A DNA stretch of 64,000 bases, taken from contig NZ_JAAGOW010000004.1 of NCBI RefSeq assembly GCF_010499245.1, positions 310,001 through 374,000 of the forward strand, read 5' to 3'. Each line of letters starts with the position of its first letter. The first letter of the stretch is position 1. Position numbers and translations under genes: made by a program. The stretch is from Variovorax sp. WS11 (GTDB lineage: Bacteria > Pseudomonadota > Gammaproteobacteria > Burkholderiales > Burkholderiaceae_C). Below the pieces are notes generated by a model. It was given only the letters and a program-made list of their open reading frames with translations, did no database searches and was not told where the DNA came from. Shown piece after piece: positions 54,142 to 62,681 of this stretch.

Positions 54142-54780
54142 TCAGCTCGCGCCGCCTGGGCGCCCCAGCGCCACGGCCATGACGGGCTTGGCCCACTGCG
54201 GCACCTGGTCGAGCGCGACGTGGGCGACGATGCGCCCGCCTTCCATGTGCAGCAGCAGCAACGGCTGGGGCCGCTGCCCGGCCTTCGGATCGCCTTCGGC
54301 GCTGTTGTCGTAGACGCGCAGGCTCGCCAGATGCGGCAGCAGCCGGATCAGGTTGGCGCGGCTGCTCTCGTAGCGCTCGCGGATCTTCACTTCGGGGATG
54401 TCATGACCGCCAGCGGCCACCCGCGCCCGGACGCGCTGCAGGTGCAGCTCCGGCGACGACAGCCCGGCATACCAGAGATGCACCTGCGCGCCCTGGCGCG
54501 CGCCGTCGAGCAGCATCTGGGGAATGGTCCTGGCGCCCAGCGTGGTCTCGAAGGCGAAATTCAGTCCCTGCGCCAGGGCCCGCTCGAGCCCCTGGCGGCC
54601 GAACTCCCAGGCCTGGGCATTGGCCGCCTCGGCCGACAGTCCCGGGTTGGCATCGAGCAGCGCGCGGGCGGCCAGGTCAGGGTTGAAGTAGTCGACCTTC
54701 TTCTGCAGCAGCGCAGCGCCGCCCACGCTGCTCTTGCCGGCGCCGTTGACGCCGGCCAGCACGAAGATCCGTGCCGGCAT
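54142..54780 (-). CDS. Zeta toxin family kinase
   Basis: Toxin of 212 residues. The P-loop is AGVNGAGKSS at the N-terminus; YFNPDLAARALL contains the conserved Asp that activates the sugar hydroxyl, and FAFETTLGA is the family strand. Zeta toxins phosphorylate UDP-N-acetylglucosamine and block cell-wall synthesis; this stand-alone form is typical of Gram-negative plasmids. ATG at 54780 overlaps the antitoxin stop (TGATG), so toxin translation depends on the upstream gene. The C-terminus (KPVMAVALGRPGGAS) appears complete. Confidence 0.87.
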   Translation of the reverse strand: MPARIFVLAGVNGAGKSSVGGAALLQKKVDYFNPDLAARALLDANPGLSAEAANAQAWEFGRQGLERALAQGLNFAFETTLGARTIPQMLLDGARQGAQVHLWYAGLSSPELHLQRVRARVAAGGHDIPEVKIRERYESSRANLIRLLPHLASLRVYDNSAEGDPKAGQRPQPLLLLHMEGGRIVAHVALDQVPQWAKPVMAVALGRPGGAS

Positions 54781-55148
54781 CAGCCGCGTGCTGCCTGTGC
54801 CGCCTGGACAACCGCCGCCTCACCGAGGTCCGCAGGATCCATGGCGAAGGCATCGGCCATGGCCTGTGCGGCGGCCTCGCCCTGCATGCGCGCGAACATG
54901 TCGTCGAAGCGATGCGTGAGGGCTTCCAGGTTCGGCTCCGACGCCTGCTCCATCTCCAGGTAGCGTTCCACCGACATCAGCACCATCGAGGGCTTCTCGT
55001 GGCGCGTGATCACCACCGCGCCTCGCGCCATCACCGTGCTGCTCACCGCCTGCATGCCCGAGGCCAGCTTGGTGGCGGAGAACGACGGCAGGTCGCGCGC
55101 GAGGCGCTCGATCCCGGCAGGTCGGACAGGGGCGGTATGGGCGACCAT
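54780..55148 (-). CDS. Phd/YefM-like antitoxin partnered with zeta toxin
   Basis: Protein of 122 residues. FSATKLASGMQAVSSTVMAR, GAVVITRHEKPSMVLMSVER, YLEM matches the Phd/YefM DNA-binding fold (residues 20-70). The C-terminal tail is Ala/Met-rich and helical (FARMQGEAAAQAMADAFAMD), which should wrap the toxin. Direct 9-bp repeats lie upstream. Classical zeta toxins pair with epsilon, so this partner type is different but known in proteobacteria. Confidence 0.85.
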   Translation of the reverse strand: MVAHTAPVRPAGIERLARDLPSFSATKLASGMQAVSSTVMARGAVVITRHEKPSMVLMSVERYLEMEQASEPNLEALTHRFDDMFARMQGEAAAQAMADAFAMDPADLGEAAVVQAAQAARG

Positions 55149-55174
55149 CGCAAATCCTTGAAATTAAAGGTTTT

Positions 55175-55192
55175 GCCCATTTTACCCATTTT
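55175..55192. promoter_or_regulatory. Antitoxin operator repeats
   Basis: Adjacent 9-bp direct repeats GCCCATTTT and ACCCATTTT, with a partial third copy (GGTTTTG) beside them, 27 bases before the antitoxin start. On the coding strand they read AAAATGGG twice. They probably bind the Phd-type protein and form part of the promoter. Confidence 0.5.
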
Positions 55193-55376
55193 CTGGGACC
55201 TGGCTGCCATCGGGACTGCAGAATCAAAGCAACCACTTACTTTTCCGCATCCGCTGCGCTCAAAGGCCGGCCGGTTGGAACGCCTTGCCCGAGCAGCCGT
55301 CAAGCTTCCGTGAAATGGGAGGCCATCGCGGCAGGAGGCCGTTGGGAAGTCCAAACCCTCCCACCGAATGGCTCGG

Positions 55377-55784
55377 CTATCCCTTGCCCCGCGTCTTGAA
55401 CGCGTCGTCCGGCGCGGTCGGTTCATCGCTGCCGTGCGCGTCCTCCAACCAGTTCGGAACGGAGGAAAGACGGCGCGCCTCCACTTCGCTGAACTCCTGC
55501 TCGGCGCTGATGAAGCGCAGCTCGCATCCGCCAAGGCTCAGTACGTCGCCGTCGACCAGCACTTGCGTCTGGATGCGCTCGCCGTTCACGAAGGTCCCGT
55601 TCTGGCTACCGAGATCCTGGATGATGGTGAACGCCGGCTCGACCACGATCACGGCGTGGCTGCGGCTCGCAAAGATCGAGTTGAGGACGACGTCGTTGTG
55701 CTTGCCGCGGCCCAGCGTGGTTTCCATCGGTCCGAGGTCCACCTGGCCCGTCTTGCCTGCCGAGGTGATCATGAGCTTGGGCAT
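55377..55784 (-). CDS. FHA domain protein
   Basis: Protein of 135 residues made almost entirely of one forkhead-associated domain: METTLGRGKHNDVVLN, ASRSHAVIV (Ser-x-x-His), DLGSQNGTFVNGERIQ (Asn-Gly) and VDGDVLSLGGCELRF. It binds phosphothreonine peptides. No kinase or secretion gene is next to it. The C-terminal 30 residues are polar and acidic. The start at 55784 fits the domain boundary. Confidence 0.92.
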   Translation of the reverse strand: MPKLMITSAGKTGQVDLGPMETTLGRGKHNDVVLNSIFASRSHAVIVVEPAFTIIQDLGSQNGTFVNGERIQTQVLVDGDVLSLGGCELRFISAEQEFSEVEARRLSSVPNWLEDAHGSDEPTAPDDAFKTRGKG

Positions 55785-56674
55785 GCGCCATCTTACGGAG
55801 CCGATGCGAGAAGGGTCGAGCCGGACGCGTGCCTGCCTTGCCGTCGGACGCTGTCGCTTCGCGGTGCGGACAACTTCAGGGACCGGTGCCCTGGCCTGCC
55901 CTCCGCCGCGCGGGGGAAGGCGCCAGGATTCGGCAAGCACAGACTCCCGACTGGGCAATTTCGCGCCAGGGCGCGCCATGCGCTCATGCGAAAGCGTGTG
56001 CTCACACTGACCCATGAGCACGTGGCAGTTGATGCACGCCTGCTCAACGAGCCTCGCGGGTGTGGAGCAGGGGCACGATGAAGCTGGCCCCGCCAATCCA
56101 GTCACATACCGGCGACGCCCTGGGCCAGCGCAAATCCAGCGGCACCCGGTCGGTGGCCTTCTCGGGCCAAGTGACCTGGCCCAGCCATCAACGGAAGGCG
56201 GTAGTCGGCGCCGCCGTTTCCCCAGTGCTGACAGGCCACGCGAGTACGCATGGGAATTCGTGTGAGAGGTTTTGGGATTGAATGTGAGACACGGATGGGA
56301 TTGAGAGCGGCGCGAAGCACGCTTGAGATTGTGAACAAGGGTTGCGGCTCGCTGCTTGCGCATTTCCCCGCGATTGCGCTGCAGGCCTCTCCTGGCTTTG
56401 AAGCCCCCTGCCCCACCGGACCAGCCGGCATCCACGCTGCCTGGAACGCTACGCGAGGGCCGCAATTCCAATGGATTTCGCCTGGGTCCCCGATTGCGCT
56501 CACAGTTCCCATCGTAAATTCGGCCCACGCAGTGGTTCCGTTTGAGGGGACGCCTCCGACCGGTGACGGTGCTGCTGCCCAACCAGCCCGCAAATGCGCC
56601 CCTCTGGCCGAAGTTAGCGGCCACGCTCTTCGATAGATCCGGGGAGCGATCGCCCCACGTTCGCACCTAGGATT
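55785..56674. other. Region downstream of rep with short repeats, no gene
   Basis: About 890 bases without a supported gene. Between 56270 and 56345 there are loosely related copies of GGGATTGA (GGGATTGAATGTGAG, GGGATTGAGAG, GAGATTGTGA). Later, CCCCGCGATTGCGCT and CCCCGATTGCGCTC form another pair at about 56367 and 56490. These could be remnants of replication-control repeats. Open frames here have no recognisable products. Confidence 0.4.
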
Positions 56675-58027
56675 TCATGCGTTGGGCGCTGCTGCGATCG
56701 CGAGCAGTTGCTTGTCGGTCGGCTTGTTCCAATTCGGCCCATAGGCGCCGGCGGCGTAGAAGCTGACCATCTCATGGCGCACCATGGGGTGAGTCCAGCC
56801 CTTCCCCACCAATCGTTGAATCACGGCCGGGTGGACATTTCGACGCACCAGGTCCTCTTGGAGTCCTTGAACAAGCTCGCCCTGACGTTCTACGGGCAGC
56901 GCCGCCAGTTCGGCCGCAAGCAGTTCGATGCGCTCGGCAAGCCATTTTTTCTCCCATTGGGCCAATCGCTCGCTGGACTCCATGGGCACGACTGCGGGCT
57001 CTTTGGCCGCCGCGACCTTCTCGAGTTCCTCCTCCTGCGCGGCCAAGTGACCGGGCAGTACGCTTTTCAAGTAGCGAAGTGGATCGCGCAATGGCTCCGG
57101 GAAGGCGCTGGCCGCGCGCTTCTCGACCGCCTCGATCGCGGTGGCGACCGCAGCATCGCCAAACTCCTCGATCAGTCGCTCGATCCTCGTGTGATCAATG
57201 CCCAGCCGCTCCGCGCTGGCCAGGACACCAACATCGACCGGTTCGGCGGCCGAGCGTTGTTGAAGCGCCAGAACCCGCTGGGGCTTCTTTCGTACGGTGA
57301 ACTGAAGGTCCGACACGAACCGCCCCGACTTGAACTCGAGCATTTCGATCTCGATATCCGCCAAGGCATTGATCTCGGCGAGCGCGGGCCGCAGCGTATC
57401 GCGCTTGAAAATGCGGTACTCAAGGCGCTGCAGACGTTCGTCATCGGGCCGCCCCAGCAACACAGGCCGCCACCAGGACCATGCCTTGCGTGCCGTCTGC
57501 CCGACGCCCAGATACCGGGAACAGATCTCGTAGAGCGCCACCGCGGGATGGGAGCCCAGTTGTGAAATGACTTCCAGCGACAGCTTTGCAAAGATTTCCG
57601 GATCCAGAAGTTCGTTGCGCATGTTCACCGCATACGACCATTCGACAAAGATCTGCCCGCGTTCCTTGGTGAGCCTGGCATGCGAGAGCATGCCGCACAC
57701 ATCCCAGGTCTGCCACTCGCCCGCGGTGGGCGACTGCCACTCCACCAGCGTGGTGATCATCGAGCGCAGGTGCGTCTTGATGATCTTCATGTCCCCGCTG
57801 TTGTAGTCGAGCCCTTTGACGATGTCCGTCAGCGCGGCGCGAAACGTCTCTCGCTCCAGTCCCTGGTTCTGAGCGATGTGAAGCAGCACATTCCATGTCC
57901 TGCGGCCCAACGCCGTGATCTTGTTGTTTTGGGGGACCAGCGCCAGCGAGAACACGGGCTTGAGCAACGGCACTGCCCCGCGCGCGGGCGTCGACACTTC
58001 TCGGGTTGCTTCCATGGCCATGGCCAA
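56675..58027 (-). CDS. Replication initiator protein, RepB/Rep_3 family
   Basis: Initiator of 450 residues. Tandem winged-helix features are seen: LVPQNNKITALGRRTWNVLL, FRAALTDIVKGLDYNSGDMK, SLEVISQLGSHPAVALYEIC and RLEYRIFKRDTLRPALAEIN. Proteins of this size and order are the initiators of megaplasmids and second chromosomes in Burkholderiales; they bind iterons. It diverges from parAB with the origin between. The C-terminal 200 residues, beyond the usual Rep_3 length, are helical and may contact host factors. The first of three clustered in-frame ATGs is taken as start. Confidence 0.9.
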   Translation of the reverse strand: MAMAMEATREVSTPARGAVPLLKPVFSLALVPQNNKITALGRRTWNVLLHIAQNQGLERETFRAALTDIVKGLDYNSGDMKIIKTHLRSMITTLVEWQSPTAGEWQTWDVCGMLSHARLTKERGQIFVEWSYAVNMRNELLDPEIFAKLSLEVISQLGSHPAVALYEICSRYLGVGQTARKAWSWWRPVLLGRPDDERLQRLEYRIFKRDTLRPALAEINALADIEIEMLEFKSGRFVSDLQFTVRKKPQRVLALQQRSAAEPVDVGVLASAERLGIDHTRIERLIEEFGDAAVATAIEAVEKRAASAFPEPLRDPLRYLKSVLPGHLAAQEEELEKVAAAKEPAVVPMESSERLAQWEKKWLAERIELLAAELAALPVERQGELVQGLQEDLVRRNVHPAVIQRLVGKGWTHPMVRHEMVSFYAAGAYGPNWNKPTDKQLLAIAAAPNA

Positions 58028-58455
58028 CTGTATCCGACCGTGAGCTTCATGTGAAACATGGATTCACTTGTCGCAGTCGCAACTTCTCTCCAGGGGTCAC
58101 TGTAAAAGCTCCGCTTTCGCCACCGGGATGCGTGCGTTGACGGGCGCGCGCGTCACTGAAAAAGCTCCGGTTCGGCGGTTTCACGGGCAGATTTTGGACG
58201 CTAGGCACGCCTGGACCGTGCGGATGCGCACCCGACTGAGTCCACTCCGCGTCCGGCCTGAAGATCCTCCGGATGCCACCGTATCCACTCAGGCTTCCAC
58301 CGAAAAGCCTCCAAAGCTCACTGTAAGCTCTCCAAATCATCCGCTAACTTGTTGATTTTATTGATTATATTCTTCACAAAGAACTAAAGGAGTTGAAGGT
58401 ATTTGACCTTCTAAAAACCCCGAACGGAGTCTTTGGAGCTTTTTCAGGAGAGCAG
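58028..58455. other. Probable replication origin with iteron-like repeats
   Basis: Gap between rep and parA. Repeats TCACTGTAAAAGCTCCG (58097-58113), TCACTGAAAAAGCTCCG (58153-58169), TCACTGTAAGCTCTCC (58319-58334) and inverted CTGAAAAAGCTCC (58447-58435) are candidate iterons. An AT-rich stretch at 58335-58395 is the likely unwinding region. A dyad GAAGGT-N5-ACCTTC at 58395-58411 lies just before parA and is a candidate ParA operator. Confidence 0.72.
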
Positions 58456-59784
58456 ATGCGTGGATTGGACGAAACTTCGACTGTTTGCGCAAAACACGTC
58501 CAACGCGCACAATCGCGCCGTCAATCACAAACTGGTTCAATGATGGAAATTCGACCCCAGATCACCCTGGCCAGCGTGCACCAGCAGGCCGAGGAAGCGG
58601 CGGCCATGTTGTCGAGCATCCGCGCGGCCATGTTGGCTCCGATGGTTCGCAAGGCTGCGCCCTCCTTCAGCGCCGACCAGGTGGCTACCCTGTGCGAGGC
58701 CACCTCGCGCGGCTCGTTCGCTCACCGTGTCGCGAGCCGCAAGGATATGCCTTCGGGGACATTGGTGTCCAACGGGCGCAAGAGGCTGTTCACCTTGGCC
58801 GAGACGCGCCAGTGGGTGCGGGATTACCGCAAGGAGATGCTGCGCCCGGAGGGTGCTGAGGCGATCACGATCTCCATTGCGAACTTCAAGGGGGGCACCA
58901 CGAAGACCACCACGGCCATGACCCTGGCCCAGGGACTCACGCTGCTGGGCCATAAGGTGCTGGTGATCGACACCGATCCTCAGGCCTCGCTGACCACGCT
59001 CTTCGGCATCCTCCCCGATGTCGAGATCAGCGCCAAGGACACGATCATGTCGCTGGCCGATGGTTCGTCCATGAGCGTGCGGCCGATGATCCGAAGCACG
59101 TACTGGGACGGGCTGGACCTGGTGCCGGCCGCGAGTTCGCTGTTCGACGCGGAGTTCATGCTGCCCTCCCGCCAGGGCAAGGAAGGGTTGTCGGGCTTCG
59201 AGTTTTACAAGGTCCTGGATCTCGGGATCGATGACGTCCGGGCGGATTACGACGTGATCATCATCGACAGCCCCCCTGCCTTGTCTTACCTGACGATCAA
59301 TGCCCTGATGGCGGCCAACGGCATCATCATGCCGCTGCCTCCCGAGACGCTGGACTTCGCCTCGTCCACCCAGTTCTGGTCCCTGTTCTCCGACCTGACC
59401 CAGACGATGCTGGAAGGCCGTGGACAAACCAAGAGCTTCGATTTCATCAATATTCTCTTGTCTCGCGTACCGCCCAAGGCGGGGCGCGGTGCGTCGACCA
59501 CAGCGGATGCCGTGCGGGAATGGATTGGCGCCACCTACAAGGAGAAGGTGCTGCCACTGGAGATCCCGCGCACGTCGATCGCCTCCCAGAAGTCATCCGG
59601 GTTTGGGACCGTCTACGACAGCGAGGCGGGGGATGCGAAGGACAAAACATACAAGCGTGCCCGGGACGCCTATGACCTCTTTGTGCAGCACATCGAGGTC
59701 TCGATTCGAAACGGATGGGCCAGGCAGTTGCCGGCACTGGCAGGGGGGTTGTACGGTACAACCCCCCTGCGCGTGGAGGCCTAG
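58456..59784 (+). CDS. parA: ParA partition ATPase
   Basis: Walker-type partition ATPase of 442 residues. The deviant Walker A is NFKGGTTKTTTAMTLA, Walker A' VIDTDPQASLT and Walker B DVIIIDSPPAL. An N-terminal helix-turn-helix region (AAPSFSADQVATLCEATSRG, SLTLAETRQWVRDYRKE-like) indicates type Ia ParA able to repress its own promoter. The start at 58456 has AGGAG five bases before it; 58540 is possible but has no such site. The 3' end contains a 31-bp palindrome (parS candidate). Confidence 0.93.
   Translation: MRGLDETSTVCAKHVQRAQSRRQSQTGSMMEIRPQITLASVHQQAEEAAAMLSSIRAAMLAPMVRKAAPSFSADQVATLCEATSRGSFAHRVASRKDMPSGTLVSNGRKRLFTLAETRQWVRDYRKEMLRPEGAEAITISIANFKGGTTKTTTAMTLAQGLTLLGHKVLVIDTDPQASLTTLFGILPDVEISAKDTIMSLADGSSMSVRPMIRSTYWDGLDLVPAASSLFDAEFMLPSRQGKEGLSGFEFYKVLDLGIDDVRADYDVIIIDSPPALSYLTINALMAANGIIMPLPPETLDFASSTQFWSLFSDLTQTMLEGRGQTKSFDFINILLSRVPPKAGRGASTTADAVREWIGATYKEKVLPLEIPRTSIASQKSSGFGTVYDSEAGDAKDKTYKRARDAYDLFVQHIEVSIRNGWARQLPALAGGLYGTTPLRVEA
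59740..59770. repeat. parS-like palindrome 1, inside the parA 3' end
   Basis: A perfect 31-bp palindrome: 15-bp arms GCAGGGGGGTTGTAC and its complement around one G. The core GTTGTAC-N1-GTACAAC recurs at 59842-59864. It is read as Gly-Gly-Leu-Tyr-Gly-Thr-Thr-Pro-Leu in ParA. Confidence 0.78.
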
Positions 59785-59841
59785 CGATCATGACGGGTAC
59801 GCAGCGGACCCCTGTCCGCTTCTCAAGCACGACAGCCTCCA

Positions 59842-59864
59842 GGGGGTTGTACCGTACAACCCCC
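59842..59864. repeat. parS-like palindrome 2, between parA and parB
   Basis: Perfect 23-bp palindrome with 11-bp arms GGGGGTTGTAC around one C, same core as the copy at 59740-59770. Paired long palindromes beside parB are the expected centromere for ParB binding. Confidence 0.78.
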
Positions 59865-60008
59865 CGTTCCCGGAGGCGGGTTGCATCCAGCTTTGGTCCG
59901 TGCAGGGATGCGCACCGCGCAAGGAGCCGGCACGAGAGCCGTACGCAATCTCGTTCACTCGCATGGCCACGCAAAGCGTTGGATAGAACATGAACAAGGA
60001 CATCCGCA

Positions 60009-61112
60009 ATGGCAAATAAAGATCTGGTGAAGCGCGCGTTCAGCGTCACTGCAAATCTCCCCACCGCCAGTCAGCAGCGGCAGGACACCGCATCAACGTC
60101 GGAGGCAGGGTTGGATGGCACGAAGGGCTCCGAAGCCCCTGCCACCATTGCGTCCGCCACGCCCAACAAGCCGGCGGCAGTTCCCGTGGCGCCCAAGACC
60201 GGGCCAGGCTCCATGCTGGCCTTCATGACCGATCAATCCGAAGTCCACCGCGAGGTGTTGCGCCTTCGTGAGCGTCTGAGCGACTTCGACGGCGCACAAG
60301 CAACGCGGGCGATTGATCCGAAGCTGATCAAGGCCTCCAGCTGGGCCAACCGGGATCTGTCGCACTTCAAGACAGAGGCCTTCACCCGTCTGAAAGAGGA
60401 GATTGCGAGTGCGGGCGGCAACGTCCAGCCGATCAAGGTGCGTCCGATCGAGGGTGCGGCCGCAGGCTCGCCGAGCTTCGAGATCGTCTTCGGCCATCGT
60501 CGGCATCAGGCATGCCTGGAACTGGGTCTCCCGGTGCTCGCGCTCGTGCAACCGGACATGAGGGATGCCGAACTTTTTGTCGAGATGGAGCGCGAGAATC
60601 GGGAGCGCGAGGATCTTTCTGCGTGGGAGCAGGGCGTCATGTACATGCGCGCGTTGGAGCAGGGCCTCTTTCCGTCTGCCAAGCAACTGGCCGCCGCCAT
60701 CGATAGAGACCTGGGCAACATCGGCAAGGCGATGGCCCTGGCCAAACTGCCGGGCGAGGTCGTCCGCGCGTTCGGCTCGCCGTTGAATCTCCAGTTCCGC
60801 TGGGCCACACCGCTCAAGGATGCGCATCAGCGCGATCCTGAGGGCTTGCTCGCCGCATCGCGTGAGCTAACGACTCGGGTCCCTCCACCTTCGCCGGCGG
60901 AAGTCTTTGCCGAACTCACCGCGCAGGGCGGCGTCCATCGGCAAGCGCCAGGAACCACGGCGGAATGGAAAGACGACGCTGGCAAGCGCATCGCCTCGCT
61001 CGTCGTCGACCGGAAGGGGAGAGTGACCCTGTCCTTTGATCAGCCGATGGCCGAGGCTCAGCGTCGAAAGCTGGTCAAGCTGATGGACGGTTTCGTGGGT
61101 AGCAAGGCCTGA
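60009..61112 (+). CDS. parB: ParB/RepB/Spo0J partition protein
   Basis: Centromere-binding protein of 367 residues. The CTP-binding ParB/sulfiredoxin domain contains NVQPIKVRPIEG, FEIVFGHRRHQACLELGLPV and ENREREDLSAWEQGVMYMRA; the helix-turn-helix follows (SAKQLAAAIDRDLGNIGKAM). The N-terminal 70 residues are Ala/Thr-rich and disordered, with the ParA-stimulating region. It lies 224 bases after parA, with a parS-like palindrome in the gap, and has its own potential promoter there. Confidence 0.93.
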   Translation: MANKDLVKRAFSVTANLPTASQQRQDTASTSEAGLDGTKGSEAPATIASATPNKPAAVPVAPKTGPGSMLAFMTDQSEVHREVLRLRERLSDFDGAQATRAIDPKLIKASSWANRDLSHFKTEAFTRLKEEIASAGGNVQPIKVRPIEGAAAGSPSFEIVFGHRRHQACLELGLPVLALVQPDMRDAELFVEMERENREREDLSAWEQGVMYMRALEQGLFPSAKQLAAAIDRDLGNIGKAMALAKLPGEVVRAFGSPLNLQFRWATPLKDAHQRDPEGLLAASRELTTRVPPPSPAEVFAELTAQGGVHRQAPGTTAEWKDDAGKRIASLVVDRKGRVTLSFDQPMAEAQRRKLVKLMDGFVGSKA

Positions 61113-61397
61113 GGACGGGTCCGCAGGAAGAGTTGGCGCTGCACGTGGGACGTGATACTGGCACGCTGCATGGGCGAGTCAAAGGCGTGAAGGGTCATGT
61201 CCTGGGACTCCCGAATCGCTGCGAAGACGTACGCGCGCCGTGCCCCCGCGGGGCCTCCTTGCGCAAGCCCGAAAGCGGCTCACGGCGTTGGAAAACCGCG
61301 GCCGGCGGGGCGCAGTGGGACACCCAATTTGACGCAGCGACTTGCAGGGGAGGGCAGCGCGCGCTACCATTGCTAGCAAACTAGAGGAATGACAGCA

Positions 61398-61685
61398 ATG
61401 GCGACGATCACCATCCGCGATATTCCCGAGGACATCCACGCGGCCCTCAAGGTCATGGCAGCCGACGCGCATAAAGGCGGTCGGCGCAGCGTGGAAGGCC
61501 TCGCCCGAACGCTGCTGGTCAATGCGACGCGCAGAAGGGGGCCGGGCCTGGGCACTCAGCTCGCCGCCATTGGCCGTCAGTTCCAGGCCAGCCTCGCTGC
61601 CGCAGGAGAAAGCATGGGCGACGAGGAGATCGATGCCCTGTTCCGGCGCCCGGGAGAGCGGAACGAACCGGCGACGTTCGAATGA
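61398..61685 (+). CDS. FitA-like ribbon-helix-helix antitoxin
   Basis: Protein of 95 residues. MATITIRDIPEDIHAALKVM, AADAHKGGRRSVEGLARTLL is a ribbon-helix-helix DNA-binding domain of the FitA type, and the C-terminal tail LGTQLAAIGRQFQASLAAAG would bind the toxin. AGAGGA at 61383-61388 suits ATG 61398; ATG 61389 is too close to it. The stop overlaps the toxin start (ATGA). The 285 bases between parB and this gene hold nothing else recognised. Confidence 0.85.
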   Translation: MATITIRDIPEDIHAALKVMAADAHKGGRRSVEGLARTLLVNATRRRGPGLGTQLAAIGRQFQASLAAAGESMGDEEIDALFRRPGERNEPATFE

Positions 61686-62095
61686 TCCTGCTCGATACCG
61701 ACGTCCTGACAGAACCTCTGAAGCCTCACCCCGCCCCCGCCGTGATCGCCTGGCTGGACGATCAGGTGGTCGATCAACTGTGCATCAGCGCCGTCACCGT
61801 CATGGTCATGCTTGACGGCGCAGCCTGCCTGGGCGTCGGCGCCCGCGGATTGCGGCTCGAGGAAGCCGTCAACAGCCTGATTGCGCGATTCAGATGCTTG
61901 CCGTTCGACGAGTTCGCCGCGCGGTCCTATGTGCAGACGGCGGAAAGGGCGCGTCGGGCAGGGCACACCATTCACAGGGGTAACGCCCAGCTCGCGGCCG
62001 TGGCGCACGCCAATGGCATCGAGGCGGTGGCAACCCGCGGCACCGGGCCGTTCGAGGCGATGGGCCTGAAAGTGATCAACCCATGGACGGCGTAG
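61682..62095 (+). CDS. FitB/VapC-type PIN domain protein with degraded active site
   Basis: PIN-fold protein of 137 residues, full length (MILLDTDVLTEPLKPHPAPA to VINPWTA). Functional FitB/VapC toxins have four acidic residues. Here Asp5 is kept, but the glutamate expected in AVTLAELLFG is Val42 (AVTVMVMLDG), the aspartate of the ADAQ motif is Asn101 (GNAQ), and the last aspartate is Pro123 (TRGTGPFE). The frame is intact and still coupled to the antitoxin. RNA cleavage is therefore doubtful; a regulatory role or decay is possible. Confidence 0.8.
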   Translation: MILLDTDVLTEPLKPHPAPAVIAWLDDQVVDQLCISAVTVMVMLDGAACLGVGARGLRLEEAVNSLIARFRCLPFDEFAARSYVQTAERARRAGHTIHRGNAQLAAVAHANGIEAVATRGTGPFEAMGLKVINPWTA

Positions 62096-62417
62096 CGGGG
62101 CCGAGTGCCCGATCACTGGAACGGCCAGCAAAACATCGTCGACGACCGGCCCCGGGCGAACCTTGGATCCCGCTTTCGGAGCGACGTGCTACGCCCAGAG
62201 GAGATAAAATCCTAACGCCAGCAAGGACTTAGGAAGATGATCTCGGAAAAGCCGCTGTGCGGCAGATAAAAACTGCATTGATGATTATGTGGATAATCAC
62301 CAGGGAAGTCGCGTGCCATCGGCGACCCGGTTGTCCAACAGGGAGCGGGTGCTGGTACCGACGCCCGCAGCCTCCGCCCGAACCGTCCAGCTTTTAATCG
62401 GCTATCTTCATGGTGCC
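62096..62417. other. Intergenic region with a DnaA-box-like dyad
   Basis: About 320 bases without a gene. At 62282-62299, TGATTAT and ATAATCA form an inverted repeat that contains TGTGGATAA (62288-62296), the complement of the consensus DnaA box. A single box may be chance. AT content is raised around 62250-62300, which may hold the promoter for the small protein and recombinase genes. Confidence 0.4.
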
Positions 62418-62681
62418 ATGACCGCCATTCCCACACCATCGCAGCTCGCCCAAATTGACGACGAGAAGCTCGTGCTCCTGGCCACGAGCTGGCGCACGCG
62501 CGCTGGCCATGGCGATCGGATTGCCTTCGGCGTCGCGCACGCGCTCGAAGTCGAGCGGCGCCGCCGGCTGCGCCAGAGCCAGTTGGACCAGCTGCCGCCC
62601 GAGCCGATGGCGCCTCGCCCGTGGTGGAAGTTCTGGCAGATGTCGCCGTCGGACGCCGGCGGCGGGCCGACGCTGACGTGA
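62418..62681 (+). CDS. Small WWKFW-motif protein coupled to a tyrosine recombinase
   Basis: Protein of 87 residues, function unknown, paralogous to 51108-51335: AIPTPSQLAQIDDEKLVLLA, TSWRTRAGHGDRIAFGVAHA, LEVERRRRLRQSQLDQLPPE, PRPWWKFW. It has an extra tail QMSPSDAGGGPTLT. Its stop overlaps the recombinase GTG start by 4 bases, so it may be an accessory factor of that recombinase. ATG 62418 is chosen by alignment with the paralogue. Confidence 0.72.
   Translation: MTAIPTPSQLAQIDDEKLVLLATSWRTRAGHGDRIAFGVAHALEVERRRRLRQSQLDQLPPEPMAPRPWWKFWQMSPSDAGGGPTLT

Noticed and set aside
56270-56345. GGGATTGA copies as a second iteron array
   Set aside because: The copies are few, irregular and poorly matched; kept only as a note in the intergenic entry.
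62288-62296. Consensus DnaA box suggesting a second origin
   Set aside because: A single 9-mer in 64 kb is close to chance expectation, and the Rep-type origin is better supported at 58.0-58.5 kb.
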